A stretch of 64,000 nt of DNA from Plasmopara viticola (taxonomy: Eukaryota; Oomycota; Peronosporomycetes; Peronosporales; Peronosporaceae), in assembly GCA_001695595.3 (NCBI GenBank), contig MBPM02000040.1, forward strand, positions 372,001-436,000, read 5' to 3'. Made by a program: the position numbers and the translations under genes. Positions 51,487 to 62,161 of the stretch are shown in pieces. The notes under the pieces were generated by a model. It was not told the origin of the DNA, made no database searches, and saw only the letters and a list, made by a program, of their open reading frames with translations. Position 1 is the first letter of the stretch, and each line of letters begins with the position of its first letter.

Positions 51487-53447
51487 TTATAATGCTGGTA
51501 CGTGGGATTTTAACCAGTCGTTCTCCTGACGCAACGATCGATTTTCCTCTACTACAGCATCATACCGGTCCATCAATGTCTCCAGCATCGTCGACAATTG
51601 ATCGATATCTTCTCGACACCGCTGTTGTTCTATCTCCTCTCGATGCCGTCGGATTTCAGTGCGCATAGTATGCGTAAAATCCGATTGCTGAGATGAAGTG
51701 GCTTTGCTCACTCGGTCCGCTGGCTTGAGTGACTGCCCATTCATAGGTGACAATGGAGAAGGACCGATTCTAAGCGTTTCATCTGTAGGTTCGTGGGTCG
51801 TCGCGAGCTTCGATCGTAGGCTTAAGATTGCCTCGGTCGAAGGTTGTTGGGTAGATGGCAGCATTTGTTTCTGTGGGGATACACGATCAGAGGGCTTTAC
51901 TGTTCATAGAGACGCCAAACATCGTTTTTCGTTCAGGCATACTATCAAGAATCAAAATTTGATTGGCACCTACTGAAGCGTGTTGCAACTTGAGTCGGAG
52001 ATTGTGTTGGCGTCGTAGCAACTCGTAGCGAGTCTGGACTCTTTCCCGTCGGAAAGCTCATTTCTAACGTTTCCAGTCTTCGCGGTGCAATTTCATGTAA
52101 CGTGTTGTCGTTGCGAGGTGACGTGGGCTCAAAAGACTTGACTGGAATACCTTGTGAAGTCAAGCTGCTTGCGTTCACATTCGCTACGGGCGGTGCAAAA
52201 TCAAGAGATTGTACAGCGAAGGTTTCGTGTACAAGAGTGGAAAACAAAGGCGTAATCGCTCCCCGAAGATCATACAGATGGACTTCACCTGTTGTGGTAC
52301 CGACTGCAAGCGTCTTTCCATCAGCACATAGTGCTAATGACGATACTGGCTGCTCCAAGTCCAGCGAACGTAGTTCTCTATTCATAGACACGACAAGATC
52401 AGCTGCATGGTCGATCAACGGACTACACTGACGACAGCATGTCGTACTTGCGTTGAAGCGTATCGTAAAAGATGACGCGCCCATCAAATCCACCCGATGC
52501 GAGCAAAACCTTACTGACTGAAGACAGTGTCAATGAGGTGGCTGGTGCTTCGTGTTGCCGCACAAACTCTGCCGTCAATTGTCCAGTAGCAAGATTCCAA
52601 ACCCGCACGGATCCATCCGAGTAGGTGGCACCGAGCGTGTGCCGAGTACTCGGATGGGGAGACGCTTGCATCGCCGTCACTTGATGAACCTGTGTAACGT
52701 TTCAAGTTTCCGGTAGTATCGACTGATAAGAGACAATTCGAGCCTACCCCATGAGCTGTATCAACCGTCAAATATCCTACTGTCTCTGCTGTTTGCACAT
52801 TACAAATGTAGATAGCACCGCTAAGTCCACAGATCAGGCATGTGTAAGTCTTCCTTAGGAGTAAAACAATGACGTAATGGCTGCTTGAGGTACCTGACCG
52901 TACCCCCCACGATGCATTCGTCCTTGTACCCACTAAACGCTACGGACGTAACAGCACTGGCACTGATATTGTACATTTGCGTGACTTCTTGCGTCTTGAG
53001 ATCCCATAGCTGTGTCACCAGTTAACAAATCATTAGTTCTCATGCAAACAGTGACTCTGCAGGGTGCAACATGCCCGAATAAAGCCATCGTTGCCGCCCG
53101 AAGCAAGAAAGCGCGAGCCACTGCTAAATTGCACACCATTTACTTGCTGCAAGAAAGGACAAGACGTTAAGAGAAGTGCAAGTGGCTGCACACGAAAGAG
53201 CAACACGGACGCGCTTATCAGGTGCAGCACCAGGATAAGAGAACTGCGAGAGCATTTCTCCAGAGGAAGCCACGTGAAGACAAAGCTCGCCATTCACGCT
53301 ACTACTCGCCAAAATCCGTCCATTGTGGTTGTACTGGACGGACGTGACGTCCGCTTGCAGCGAATTGCACGTGCACTGATGAACGATGCTTTTCGTAGTC
53401 ACCTCGAACGTTTTGACGACCGAGCCAGCTGCACAGCATAGAAACAT
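51487..53447 (-). CDS. NEDD1: NEDD1-like gamma-tubulin ring complex recruiter (WD40 plus coiled coil)
   Basis: Seven exons, 53447-53211, 53146-53075, 53009-52894, 52820-52748, 52689-52448, 52377-51990 and 51870-51487, give about 503 residues. WD40 repeats run through the first 300: LASSSVNGELCLH, FLASGGNDGFIRLWDLKTQE, GTVSGAIYICNVQTAETVGY, TYSDGSVRVWNLATGQ, LASGGFDGRVIFYDTLQR and SLALCADGKTLAVGTTTGEV. A disordered linker and a C-terminal coiled coil (EIRRHREEIEQQR; ENRSLRQENDWLK) follow. That layout matches NEDD1/GRIP71, which brings gamma-tubulin complexes to centrosomes and spindles; the coil binds gamma-tubulin. The second intron has a GC donor (CGG|GCATGT). The donor of the last intron (CAA|GTTGCA) is weak and could be slightly misplaced. 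Divergent from the Whirly gene, 95 bp apart. Confidence 0.78.
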
Positions 53448-53542
53448 GACGTCAACAAGAGCAAGGATGCAGTAAATTATCGACGTCGTTTCATGGTCTA
53501 AATTCAAGTTGGCTACATTTTAATCAAGTGAGAACCACCAAA
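53448..53542. promoter_or_regulatory. 95-bp bidirectional promoter between NEDD1 and Whirly genes
   Basis: Start codons of the two genes lie at the borders and read outward. The stretch is AT-rich. No individual element can be assigned. Confidence 0.4.
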
Positions 53543-54496
53543 ATGATGCTATTTCAGGCGCTCGGCAAGACGGCAAGCCGCGGGCTACGCACGGCTTCTC
53601 ACCGCTCCGCTCTGTATTGTACGTACAGCAAACTCTCACGACACTTTTGAATCCAATCCTCGCGTCTGATTTGTGCTATGTCGTCCATAATCAGCCACAG
53701 AGCGCGTGTTTCCAACCTTTTCGATCTACGGCAGCGACTCAGCCTTCCAGGTATCCCCTAACGCTCCGCAGTACATTAGCAATGGCAATTATCTGAAGAT
53801 TAAGCGTGTGGTACGTACATTGCCTTGGCATCGTTGACTCGAGTACAATGGAAGTTTGTAAGTGTGTTAAATGGTCTACTGGATGCCATCGCACAGGGAG
53901 CTATTATGCTATCGTGGGCCAAGTCGACGAACTCGGGTTATAACTATCAAAATAAAACGGTAAGGAGGGTGCGTGCATTTCAATGCTTTAAAGCGGCAGC
54001 TGACACTGTCGCAGTTTTTCTCTTTAAGCCCGTCGGAGGTGGGACTCGTATTGGAGCTGCTCGACTCGCGCATCCCAAAGCTTTCGCTCACTCACTCGCC
54101 TAGCATGTCTGAGGATGATAAGAATACGAAGGAACTACACATAACGCGCACTTCGGGCCCCGACGGAAATCCATTGATTACGATTAAGGTCAAGTATGAG
54201 AGCGAAGCTATCGCTACGCTTAAGGTCGGTGAGACTCGTGTCCTTAAGGAGTTATTGATCTACTCGCTTCCTCGACTTCTCGGTTACCACTCAACGCTAG
54301 AAGGACCCCTGTAAGGCTCGTGTTTCTAGTGTGTTTGTTTACGTACACACCACTCACATATGTGTTTGTAATCAGAAACGTCGAGGGTGGAAGCAATGGT
54401 GGCCTCTCTCAGAGTGGTGGCAATTCGTACTCGCCGAGATCAAACACCGGATACCGCAATTCCAACGACAAACCTTCTGGTGAATGGCCTTTTTAA
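53543..54496 (+). CDS. Whirly-type single-stranded DNA-binding protein, probably mitochondrial
   Basis: Exons 53543-53618, 53695-53810, 53897-53959, 54000-54310 and 54376-54496 give 228 residues. All introns are GT-AG and in phase (76, 86, 40 and 65 nt; the 40-nt one is needed to keep frame). The N-terminus (MMLFQALGKTASRGLRTASH) is a typical basic, acid-free mitochondrial presequence. The Whirly fold is traceable: FPTFSIYGSDSAFQVSPNAP (first strands), NYLKIKRVGAIMLSWAKS, FFSLSPSEVGLVLELL (the signature helix), TIKVKYESEAIATLKVGETR, and the final helix LKELLIYSLPRLLGYHS. The Gly/Ser/Asn-rich tail ends SGEWPF. Whirly proteins form 24-mers that protect organelle ssDNA during repair and recombination. 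The plant KGKAA ssDNA motif is not conserved as such. Confidence 0.75.
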
Positions 54497-54739
54497 CGCA
54501 AAGTAGCAGCGAATGTGAATGCTTTTTGAAATTGTGGCTACGCAAATAGCGCTTCAATGTCAGACAACTGAATGTATAACGTCATGAATTCGCTTTGATA
54601 GCGGCCCTTGCCCCAGCACCCACACACTTATAGCCTTGTTTTTTGTATCATTACGGAATGAACGCGTGTTTTCGTGTACAGCTTGCAAACATCGTGTGTC
54701 AAGCACGAAGCGAGATTTTGATGGCAAATTACTGCGGTG

Positions 54740-54940
54740 ATGGGCGCGGAAATGGCTGAACTTGTTCAGCGGAGATTCGAAAGGGCAATGGCTCGATGCG
54801 TTGGATATGATGCACGTACGTTTATTGTCCGATTATTGGTTGTTACTGAATAGGAAAAAAGTTGTCAGTCAATCTTACTTTAGAAGCTACATGTTCCACC
54901 ATGGAAGGCATCAAACAACTCGAAAGATAACAAAATATAG
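54740..54940 (+). CDS. possible two-exon 40-residue protein
   Basis: Exon 54740-54815 (start MGAEMAELVQRRFERAMARC) ends at a strong donor C|GTACGT. A 78-nt intron ends TTACTTTAG, then 54894-54940 (ATCSTMEGIKQLER, stop) completes 40 codons. Intron size and consensus match the surrounding genes. The sequence is helical with two cysteines, but I recognise no family. A different acceptor near 54974 gives another short tail. The rest of 54497-55103 shows nothing. It could also be a chance frame. Confidence 0.3.
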
Positions 54941-55103
54941 TCAATTCAGACGTAAGCTTCTGATAATCTCTAGACGACAAACCGTTTTAGCAACAACGTC
55001 CCCACGCGTGTCCAATCTCGCGACTCCATACCAGCTCTGTGCTTATCAAGCAACCGGCTGGCTGAGAGATTGCTATGCCTGAACCTGCGCTGAGCCTCTA
55101 AAC

Positions 55104-56148
55104 CTAGAATGAAAGCTGTGCGCCGTAACCAAACTTAAAGTCATCTTTAAGCGGAAAGCCTTCGGCCGACAGTGAGAGCACAAAATTGGGCAGCACTCGC
55201 GCCTCAATATTCGTAGCTACGCGAAAAGCCGAGTCCACACTTGAAACGAACCGTGTCTGACCCAAATCCATTTCCACACCGCAAGTGGTCTGTGCTTCAC
55301 CCGAGGCGTGATTATAAACAAGCTCAGAGCCGTAGCGGATCCGGTGCCCGACTTTACGCAAGTACGCCAACTGTAACGTACCCATGGCGCCGTAGGTAGC
55401 CATGCCTACCCAATCACGGTCCGTCCACTTTCCGGCGTATGCCGAGATGACCTTACGGTGCTTTCCGTGATAGTAGGCCTCACCCCCGAGAGCGAGCTTT
55501 TGTGTGACACTCTGGAGGTAGCTGACACCAAAGAGTGGGCCGTTGGAAATCTTCATATTCCACATAAAATCCTCTCCAGTATAGTCAAAATCGGCAAGAG
55601 ATTGAGAGCCGTGTTCTTCATTCTTTAATTGTGCCTTAGCCCGCATCTTCCAGTTGTCAGACAGCTTTTGATTCCATCGGGCATCGAGATAGCCGTCCGG
55701 TGTGATCTTGCTCATGAGAAAAGTAGATGGGTCCATTGGATCGCCCATCACGACGTTGGCACCGAATTGGTAGAGACCACCGGGAATCATCGGTGTCCCA
55801 AGCAAAAAGGAGTGTGAAGTGGAGCAGCTCTGGCCTAAAATGCGCGTAAAGTCAAAGCGAAAGCCGTCAAAAGCGTCTGGACTCACGGGTCCTTTGAGCT
55901 CATTGGGTGCACTCTCATACAGTCCAGGGTTCGGGAGCTTTGACCGTTCTTGTTCAATCTGCTCTACCTGCTGAACGAAGACGGGCAAATTTCCCTCCTA
56001 AAGACGGTAGATCAATGGGCATGGTTCAATATTAGAAAAGAATGAGATTTTGAGAGGGCGGCTCGCTACGTACAGGAGTCGCACTTGTGGCTATAACAGG
56101 GTAGTTTTTACTGTCTGGGCGTTTGGACTTGCTTGATGCAACTCCCAT
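55104..56148 (-). CDS. TOM40: mitochondrial outer-membrane translocase Tom40
   Basis: Exon 1 (56148-56074, MGVASSKSKRPDSKNYP and onward) is spliced through a 76-nt intron to 55997-55104, giving 322 residues, the usual Tom40 length. A soluble N-terminal segment with the helix PVFVQQVEQIEQERSKLPNP and PNELKGPVSPDAFDGFRFDF leads into the barrel. Amphipathic beta-strands alternate to the end (SFLLGTPMIPGGLYQFGANV; YYHGKHRKVISAYAGKWTD; IRYGSELVYNHASGEAQTTC; VLSLSAEGFPLKDDFKFGYG). The terminal strand YGAQLSF is the beta-signal used for insertion by the SAM complex. Tom40 is the import pore for nearly all mitochondrial precursors. The short first exon carries the cytosolic N-terminus, including a Gly2 that could be modified. 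Confidence 0.9.
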
Positions 56149-56351
56149 GGTGACAAACAGACAAATAATAGGCGCGGAGGAGGCGGTCGGAGAGCACGGA
56201 GTCTCTGATGTTGACTGGAGATAGAGCGGCGCGCTAACTAAGACAATTGCAGACTTTGTACCAATAAAGAATTGGTAAAGAGGCGTTATAAGCCAATCAA
56301 AACGCTTTATTCGTACGTACTTATCATGAGTGCTTCGAGATTACGGTCTAC
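56149..56351. promoter_or_regulatory. 203-bp divergent promoter of TOM40 and the Trx/TPR/methyltransferase gene
   Basis: Both start codons face outward from this interval. No TATA box or clear initiator was assigned. Confidence 0.4.
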
Positions 56352-58418
56352 ATGGCGAGCTTGGAGCTGGACGTCGGCGTGCAACTCACGCTTGCGTACT
56401 TTACGAGCGACTGGGTACAGCCCGTTGATGCGATCGTACTACCTCGACTACGTGAGATCGTAAACAATGTCAATGCTCATCACAAGCACCAGGACTTAAT
56501 ACATCTGCTAGAAGTTCGCCGGACTGCAGAGGACGTAGAGAACAGCCAGAACGTTAAAGTGCAGCAGCTTGAACCCTCGTTAGCTGCAGCAAACGTGCAT
56601 GAATGTTTTCCTTCCTTTATATTAAGAATTTGTGTGGTGCCGTTAGAGCATTTCAAATGCTGTGTAAGCACTTGAGCGTGACGGATTTGCCAGCATGCGT
56701 GCTACTCGATGCTCAAGGCCAATTACTGGGACTTGAAGCCGTAAAAGCGCTGGAAGTGAGGATGCAACAATCGGGTGGCGGTGGCATATATTAACTACTG
56801 TTTGATGTATGTGCAGAGTAAATACTATCAGCCTCTCGAGAGCGAGCAAAATAAAGTCGCATCGCCGATCTCACCCAATTTCTATTCGCCATGTAAGCTG
56901 AAACTGGAATGCTACTTCCTGCTGCATTTCGCTGTATCGCTTTCATTAACCGCTTTGTTTGCTTGCTGCACAGGGAAAGTGCTTGTTGAGCTGGTGCAGG
57001 ACATTGGAGCCTCTGCCGCTGCTTGGCAAGCGCTATGGCCGCTTCGGAAAGTCCCTGTTACTCGTGAAAATGCCGAGTTTCCCGAACTTGTCCAAGTGGA
57101 TAACCCAGTACTTGTCAAAATGCGCAAAGAGGCCTTTAAGTTGTTTGAAGAAGGACAATTTCTTCCTGCTCTGTCGAAGTTTGCGGACGTCTTATTGCGC
57201 TGTCCAACGTGCACGAAATCCAGCTTTAATCTTGCCGTCATTTTGCATACAATTGGTACATGCACTTCTGCTACATAAGTCCACATTGTGTTTGAAGCTA
57301 AACGTGGTCTACGTGACATTTTACTGCTCAAGGCGAGACTTACTTTGCTGTGACCAACATGTTGCGCGTCGTCGCCCTTGACGATAGCGACTCTGTAGCG
57401 CATACAATCCTTCGGTACGTTTAGCCCTAAAGCTGCAATGGTGAATATGCTCATTTGTGGTAGATCCATGTACTTCCAGGAAGAGCCCGAGCTTGTCGTT
57501 GCCGGATATCGCTCAATTATCACGACGCATCGCGACAGCCACGTCCGTGCAGTGCATTCACTCGCAACACTCGAAGGAGCTTCTACTACCCTAACAGCCG
57601 CCCCTGCGTATGTTGCAAAGGTCTTTGACGAGCTTGCAGACACTTTTGAGGAAAAGCTGGTGGCACATTTAGAGTACCGTGTTCCGTGGCAATTAGTCGA
57701 AGCTTTGGAACAATTGTCGCCACCTGGATTTACCTCAAAGAACTCAGTAGCTGAGCCGGAATGGATCGTAGCTGACCTTGGCTGCGGTACTGGTCTCTGC
57801 GGACGTCTTTTGCGTCCCCACGTAAAACATCTCATTGGGGTTTGGAAGGCCGAATGTGCTATTGGTAACATCGAGCAAACGACTGATTTGACATATCCTT
57901 TATAGGTGGACATCTCACCATTGATGATTGAAAAGACACGTGATGAGAGCAATTACGACGAGCTGCACAGTACGTCTCAAGTGGAAGCTTTGAGGCGTTT
58001 GTCTGACGAATCACAATCATGTGTTGTTTGAACAGCGATTGACATTGTGCCATTTCTCGAGTCAAGTCGAGATGCATCCTTAAACTTAGTCATCTCTGCT
58101 GACGTGTGGATATACGTAGGTGCACTGGATCGAGTGTTTGAACTGTGTGCACGCAAGCTTGACGTCTCGATGGGCTGGATGGCGTTCTCCATTGAGCTGT
58201 TTCCTAATAAAGATGGCAAGGACGACGCGAACGATATGCTGGCAGGTTTTCGATTGGCTACGTCGGGCCGATTCCAGCATTCGCCCAAGTACATCGAGGC
58301 ATTAGCTTACCAATGGGGCTTCACTATTGTTGTTCAACGAGATATCGTCGTGCGGAAAGAGAGCGGTGAGCCTCTTCCTGGCCGTATCTATATAATGAAT
58401 AGGAAGAAGAAATCGTAA
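56352..58418 (+). CDS. thioredoxin-like / TPR / SAM-dependent methyltransferase protein (multi-exon)
   Basis: The plus strand carries a chain of exons whose products fit one protein, though not all junctions could be fixed. The N-terminus from the ATG at 56352 (MASLELDVGVQLTLAYFTSD) and a later exon (LSVTDLPACVLLDAQGQLLG) look like a thioredoxin fold without the CxxC pair. A TPR-like stretch follows (VKMRKEAFKLFEEGQFLPAL; then YFAVTNMLRVVALDD after a G|GTACAT intron ending at 57331). The C-terminal 300 residues are a methyltransferase: VFDELADTFEEKLVAHLEYR, ADLGCGTGLCGRLLRPHV (SAM-binding motif I), a VDISPLMIEKTR acidic loop, LVISADVWIYVGALD, and IEALAYQWGFTIV. This matches bacterial TPR-containing methyltransferases (COG4976). 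The substrate is unknown. Exon borders between 56595 and 57480 and near 57840-58060 are uncertain. Confidence 0.65.
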
Positions 58419-58550
58419 AGCCAATGTATCTATTCCAGAGCGTGCGATTTACCCATAGAACTAAAAGATGCTTATTTTTATCGTAAAACACGTTGCGAGT
58501 GAGTGGCGTTGCCGATGTCTAATTCGGCCCGGCCAATCTTTATTTGAATA

Positions 58551-59531
58551 CTAAACCAGACTTTGATCGGACAACGTAGGGGGGTAATGTTTGAACCGTG
58601 AGCCTACGAGTGCGGCGCTCTTGACTTTGTCGGTCTGCACGCCCATCAGCTTGAGCAGCGTCTCGCGTAAATTCCACGTGAGCACCATTTGCCGAATTCG
58701 ATCACCTTGAAAAGTAAAAATTGTCGTACCACTAATGCAAACTTTCTTGTAACGTGGCTGCACGCCAAGAATCGGGTAAATCTGCGTGCCGCTAAATGTC
58801 CACGTGGCTTTCAGCGTTTCACTGCTGCGTCCTTCGCACTCAATGACATATTCTTCCATGAGCCCATCGGGAAAGACATCCAGCACCTGGTTCCAGTGCG
58901 CCATGACAGCGTCGACACCGTGCAAACCTTCCAAAAAGTCAGGGTTGATAAGCGTCACGTCGCTATCGTATACATTAGCCGCAATCTCTTCCAGATCCTC
59001 AATTCCTCCAGTGTTCCAGGCCTCTAAAATCGTATGCAGGATGTCATACCTCCGTCGGTACACCGTCTCCGTCTGCTTCTTGGCCTCGGCCTCGCTCATC
59101 ATTCCAGCATTTGCTTGGTCTTGTTGCTTGATTCTCTTATCAGCATGAGTGCATCCGTCAATCTCCCCTCGGTTTTTTTCAAGATCCGCTGTCTTTCGCT
59201 TGCGCTTGCCATGGCGATAGACTGCCGGATTCGTCCTTGTCGGCAGCGCCTGTGCCTCCAGCTTGCACGCTATTTGCTCATAGAGACGGTCCACGTCAGG
59301 GGCTAAAATTGGCGAGTCAATCCTATCTATGCCTGCCATTGACTCGAAGAAGTCGTCGAAGTTTGCCAACAAACATTGGTCAAAATCTACGTCAGCAGCG
59401 ACGTCCACATCGAACAGACCGCCTGACACGGCGCTAAAGTTGTCAAGAGACTTCTCCCACTCGATCGACTCGCTGCTCGGAGTGGAAGAAGCACAAGTGT
59501 TGACCACACATTGTTGTAATGTATCGCGCAT
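58551..59531 (-). CDS. SnoaL/NTF2-like domain protein with acidic N-terminus and nuclear signal
   Basis: An intronless 326-residue protein from a true ATG at 59531. Residues 1-75 are acidic and aromatic (FDVDVAADVDFDQCLLANFD, then DDFFE), like an activation domain. A basic patch HGKRKRKTADLEKNR near residue 108 could be a nuclear signal. Residues about 155-300 form an NTF2/SnoaL-like fold: ILEAWNTGGIEDLEEIAANV, VTLINPDFLEGLHGVDAVMA, ATWTFSGTQIYPILGVQPRY and GTTIFTFQGDRIRQMVLTWN. Oomycete genomes hold families pairing such a domain with bZIP regions; here no leucine zipper is visible. A transcription-related role is inference. The gene converges on the methyltransferase gene, 132 bp apart. Confidence 0.62.
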   Translation of the reverse strand: MRDTLQQCVVNTCASSTPSSESIEWEKSLDNFSAVSGGLFDVDVAADVDFDQCLLANFDDFFESMAGIDRIDSPILAPDVDRLYEQIACKLEAQALPTRTNPAVYRHGKRKRKTADLEKNRGEIDGCTHADKRIKQQDQANAGMMSEAEAKKQTETVYRRRYDILHTILEAWNTGGIEDLEEIAANVYDSDVTLINPDFLEGLHGVDAVMAHWNQVLDVFPDGLMEEYVIECEGRSSETLKATWTFSGTQIYPILGVQPRYKKVCISGTTIFTFQGDRIRQMVLTWNLRETLLKLMGVQTDKVKSAALVGSRFKHYPPTLSDQSLV

Positions 59532-61333
59532 GACGTGACAAGGACACTTAAACTCCTTGGGGACAATTGTAGAATCCCATTCTCAAACATCAGCAACTTG
59601 CACCTTGAAGTGACGTGCTGACGCGCCGCAGTCAGAGTCTACAATGGCGTCAATTCGTGGTAATTCCATATGTATGTTTGATGTTACTGAGTTCTTTACG
59701 TCGGTTTGACGACGTTTATCTAATTTCAGTGAGAACTGTCCAATTTGCTTTACATTTTTTCTACAACTGTAAATTACCAGTTGGGGGCGATGTTTTTTAA
59801 ACACTGTAGGGAATATCTGTATAAAGAGCAAACATGGATTGGAAGAGCCCTGCACACTAATCATGGTTTCAGCAAATACTATATTAGTTTTTGAAATTGA
59901 TGTCAACAGCAACCGGCAGACCAGGTCGTTTTTGTACAAGTAAGCAGTGGGTGCGTCTTTAAAACTAAACTAGCAGGACATTATGCGTAGCGCGCTGTAA
60001 AGTAATTTTCTCCAACGCTTATAGAGAACCTTTTCAGACAGAGTATTAAATTTACTTTCCAGAATGATTATGCACCATTTGATCAACTGTGATATGACTG
60101 TTTAAAAATCGTTACGATCTAAGGACGATTTGAAGACAATTTGCGGCCTCTAATAATTGTAGTGGCAGTGGTCACATACCCGCACTCAGAGCTTGATCAT
60201 GTAGCGTCCGATCCCTGGTTATATGCCGGAGCCGAGGCGCTTCGAGATGAATCGTCGCTTGCCCACCAGATGGTCGAGTTGCAATCTGAACTTTCGGACA
60301 TCAAGAGTATGCTCATGTTTGATTCCAGAGCTCTACCAAATCCTTACGTAGACTATATACTTGTGATGTGATAAATGTCGTAATCAAATCTATCCGTAGA
60401 ACACCGCGAGAAGGAACACCTTTAACTTCTTGCGACGCCGTCTTGATTTCTTCAAAAAGGTCTTGTATGGTACTAAAAGCACGCGTCAAGCCTCGGTAGG
60501 GTCGTACTAGCTTAATGTTTTGCTTGAGGCACAGTTTCGCTCGCATATGTCATGGGTGGGATGACATTTGAAGTACTCATGGCGCTTTGAGCGCAAAAGC
60601 CGTACTCTGTATCGAATCAACAGGAGGGTTTAGAAAAGTGAGCTAAAATCTTTCTTGTTCGGGGTGAATCTCATTGCTTCAGCTGTATAAGCTCATGACG
60701 CTCCTACTCATCGTAATTATGAGCATAAAATCATTACGCTTTGTTGGTTAAACTCGACTCGTAAAATTCTAGAGCTTAATGTATCGTTTGGTTAGTCTCA
60801 TGCATTGCAAATCTACTTTTATTTGTGTGAACCTTGCAACCCAAGGCAAGGATTTTACTATTGACTAGAGCTTATTATTGTTGGTTTATGCGCGCGCTTT
60901 AACCTGACCGCTGTTTTTGTACTCTCATTTTATCTCTCACTCGGTAATTTTGCCACAATGACATATCTAGAATTATTTATTCCTTAGTAGACGGTTTTTG
61001 GTCCAGCGAATGTCACGAGACACCCATTTGCCTGACTGGCAAAGTGTGTGCTACCTGGTATTGACATACGAACATCATAGTTTAAAATTTTTACATTAGA
61101 CGCTGTCAAACGACAATATTGATGCAATTGTGCCATAGTATGCGCCGCACGTATGCGAAGTCAAAACGAGTCAATAAACAAAAGCTTACAGACCTGTGGC
61201 GGCGAGTGATCATCCCATTTTATTTGCTTGAATTCTCATTTTATAACGAAACCACTATGCAGATCTTTCTTTTGATATTATGTTTGTTATTCCAAGAAAA
61301 CGCCGTGCACGAGACCAAACTTATTTTAAATAA
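59532..61333. other. intergenic, 1.8 kb
   Basis: No gene is firmly supported. A plus-strand open segment around 60172-60371 (SDPWLYAGAEALRDESSLAH, then QMVELQSELSDIKSMLMF) looks exon-like but has no start codon. A minus-strand ATG ORF at 60313-60546 (MRAKLCLKQNIKLVRPYRG) overlaps it. They cannot both be coding, and neither is recognised. Confidence 0.35.
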
Positions 61334-62039
61334 GGGAGCCGCTAACTTCCACCCAGTTTTCGCTAACTTCCACCCAGTCTGCAATTATACAGAACCCTCA
61401 ACCCCAATACACAACGGTGATTGGCTACAGTTGCCCAAAAATAAATCTAAGGACTGTAACCTCCAAAGCAAATGTGAAAGGTTGCGCATTGCATCACCAT
61501 CTCTTACTCAACGCCCACCAAAACGCACATATTTAACGTCAAGACACTTCAGCTTTTACGATCTTCACAATGATTTGCCTCCAAGATACTTCAGAGCGTA
61601 CCTACGGCAGTCTGAAAGAGCCACGCGATACGCTCGACAACCTATTGTTGATTAAAGTATTTGTTTTGAGGGTCAGAAATACCAGAAATGTTGGTCACAG
61701 AGCCGATGATGAAGTGAAGGCTGTTTGATTGGAGTGCTCCTGTTTTGGGAAAGCAGCCACACCAACACCTTTTGAGCAGCACTAACACTGTCTGGAGGCA
61801 TTTTGGCATTGACGCATGCCTGCGGTAGAATACATGCTCTTAGTAGTCCTCAAATAAATGAATTTTCCTCTCTCAAAGTGACTACAGCAGATTATGAGGA
61901 AAAAGTGTTCGAGCAAAGCTGCCTCTTGTACACTTAGTCACGATAGATTTATTTATAGCCAATCACGGTTGTGTATTGGGGTTTGGGGTTCTATATAATC
62001 GCAGACTGGGTGGAAGTTGGGTGGAAGTGAGCGGCTCCC
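61334..62039. mobile_element. 706-bp non-autonomous element with ~110-bp terminal inverted repeats
   Basis: The left arm (61334-about 61449) and right arm (about 61941-62039) are inverted copies starting GGGAGCCGCT and sharing CTTCCACCCAGTCTGC, CCCCAATACACAAC and GTGATTGGCTA. CTTCCACCC is internally repeated near each end. Flanking TTAAATAA and TTAGATAA match at 7 of 8 positions, consistent with a target duplication. The core has no recognised coding sequence. Terminal GGGA and A/T-rich flanks resemble the MULE at 16.8 kb, so a related MULE-type family is likely. Confidence 0.65.
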
Positions 62040-62161
62040 TTAGATAAAATACTAACAATGATTCTGCGTAATGAGCAAATTTTGTTCTTGGACAAACAAT
62101 TGAGTATGGTTTGACACTGGTATTCTGCATTTAAAAAAAATGATTTTTGCTTGTACTTTTG

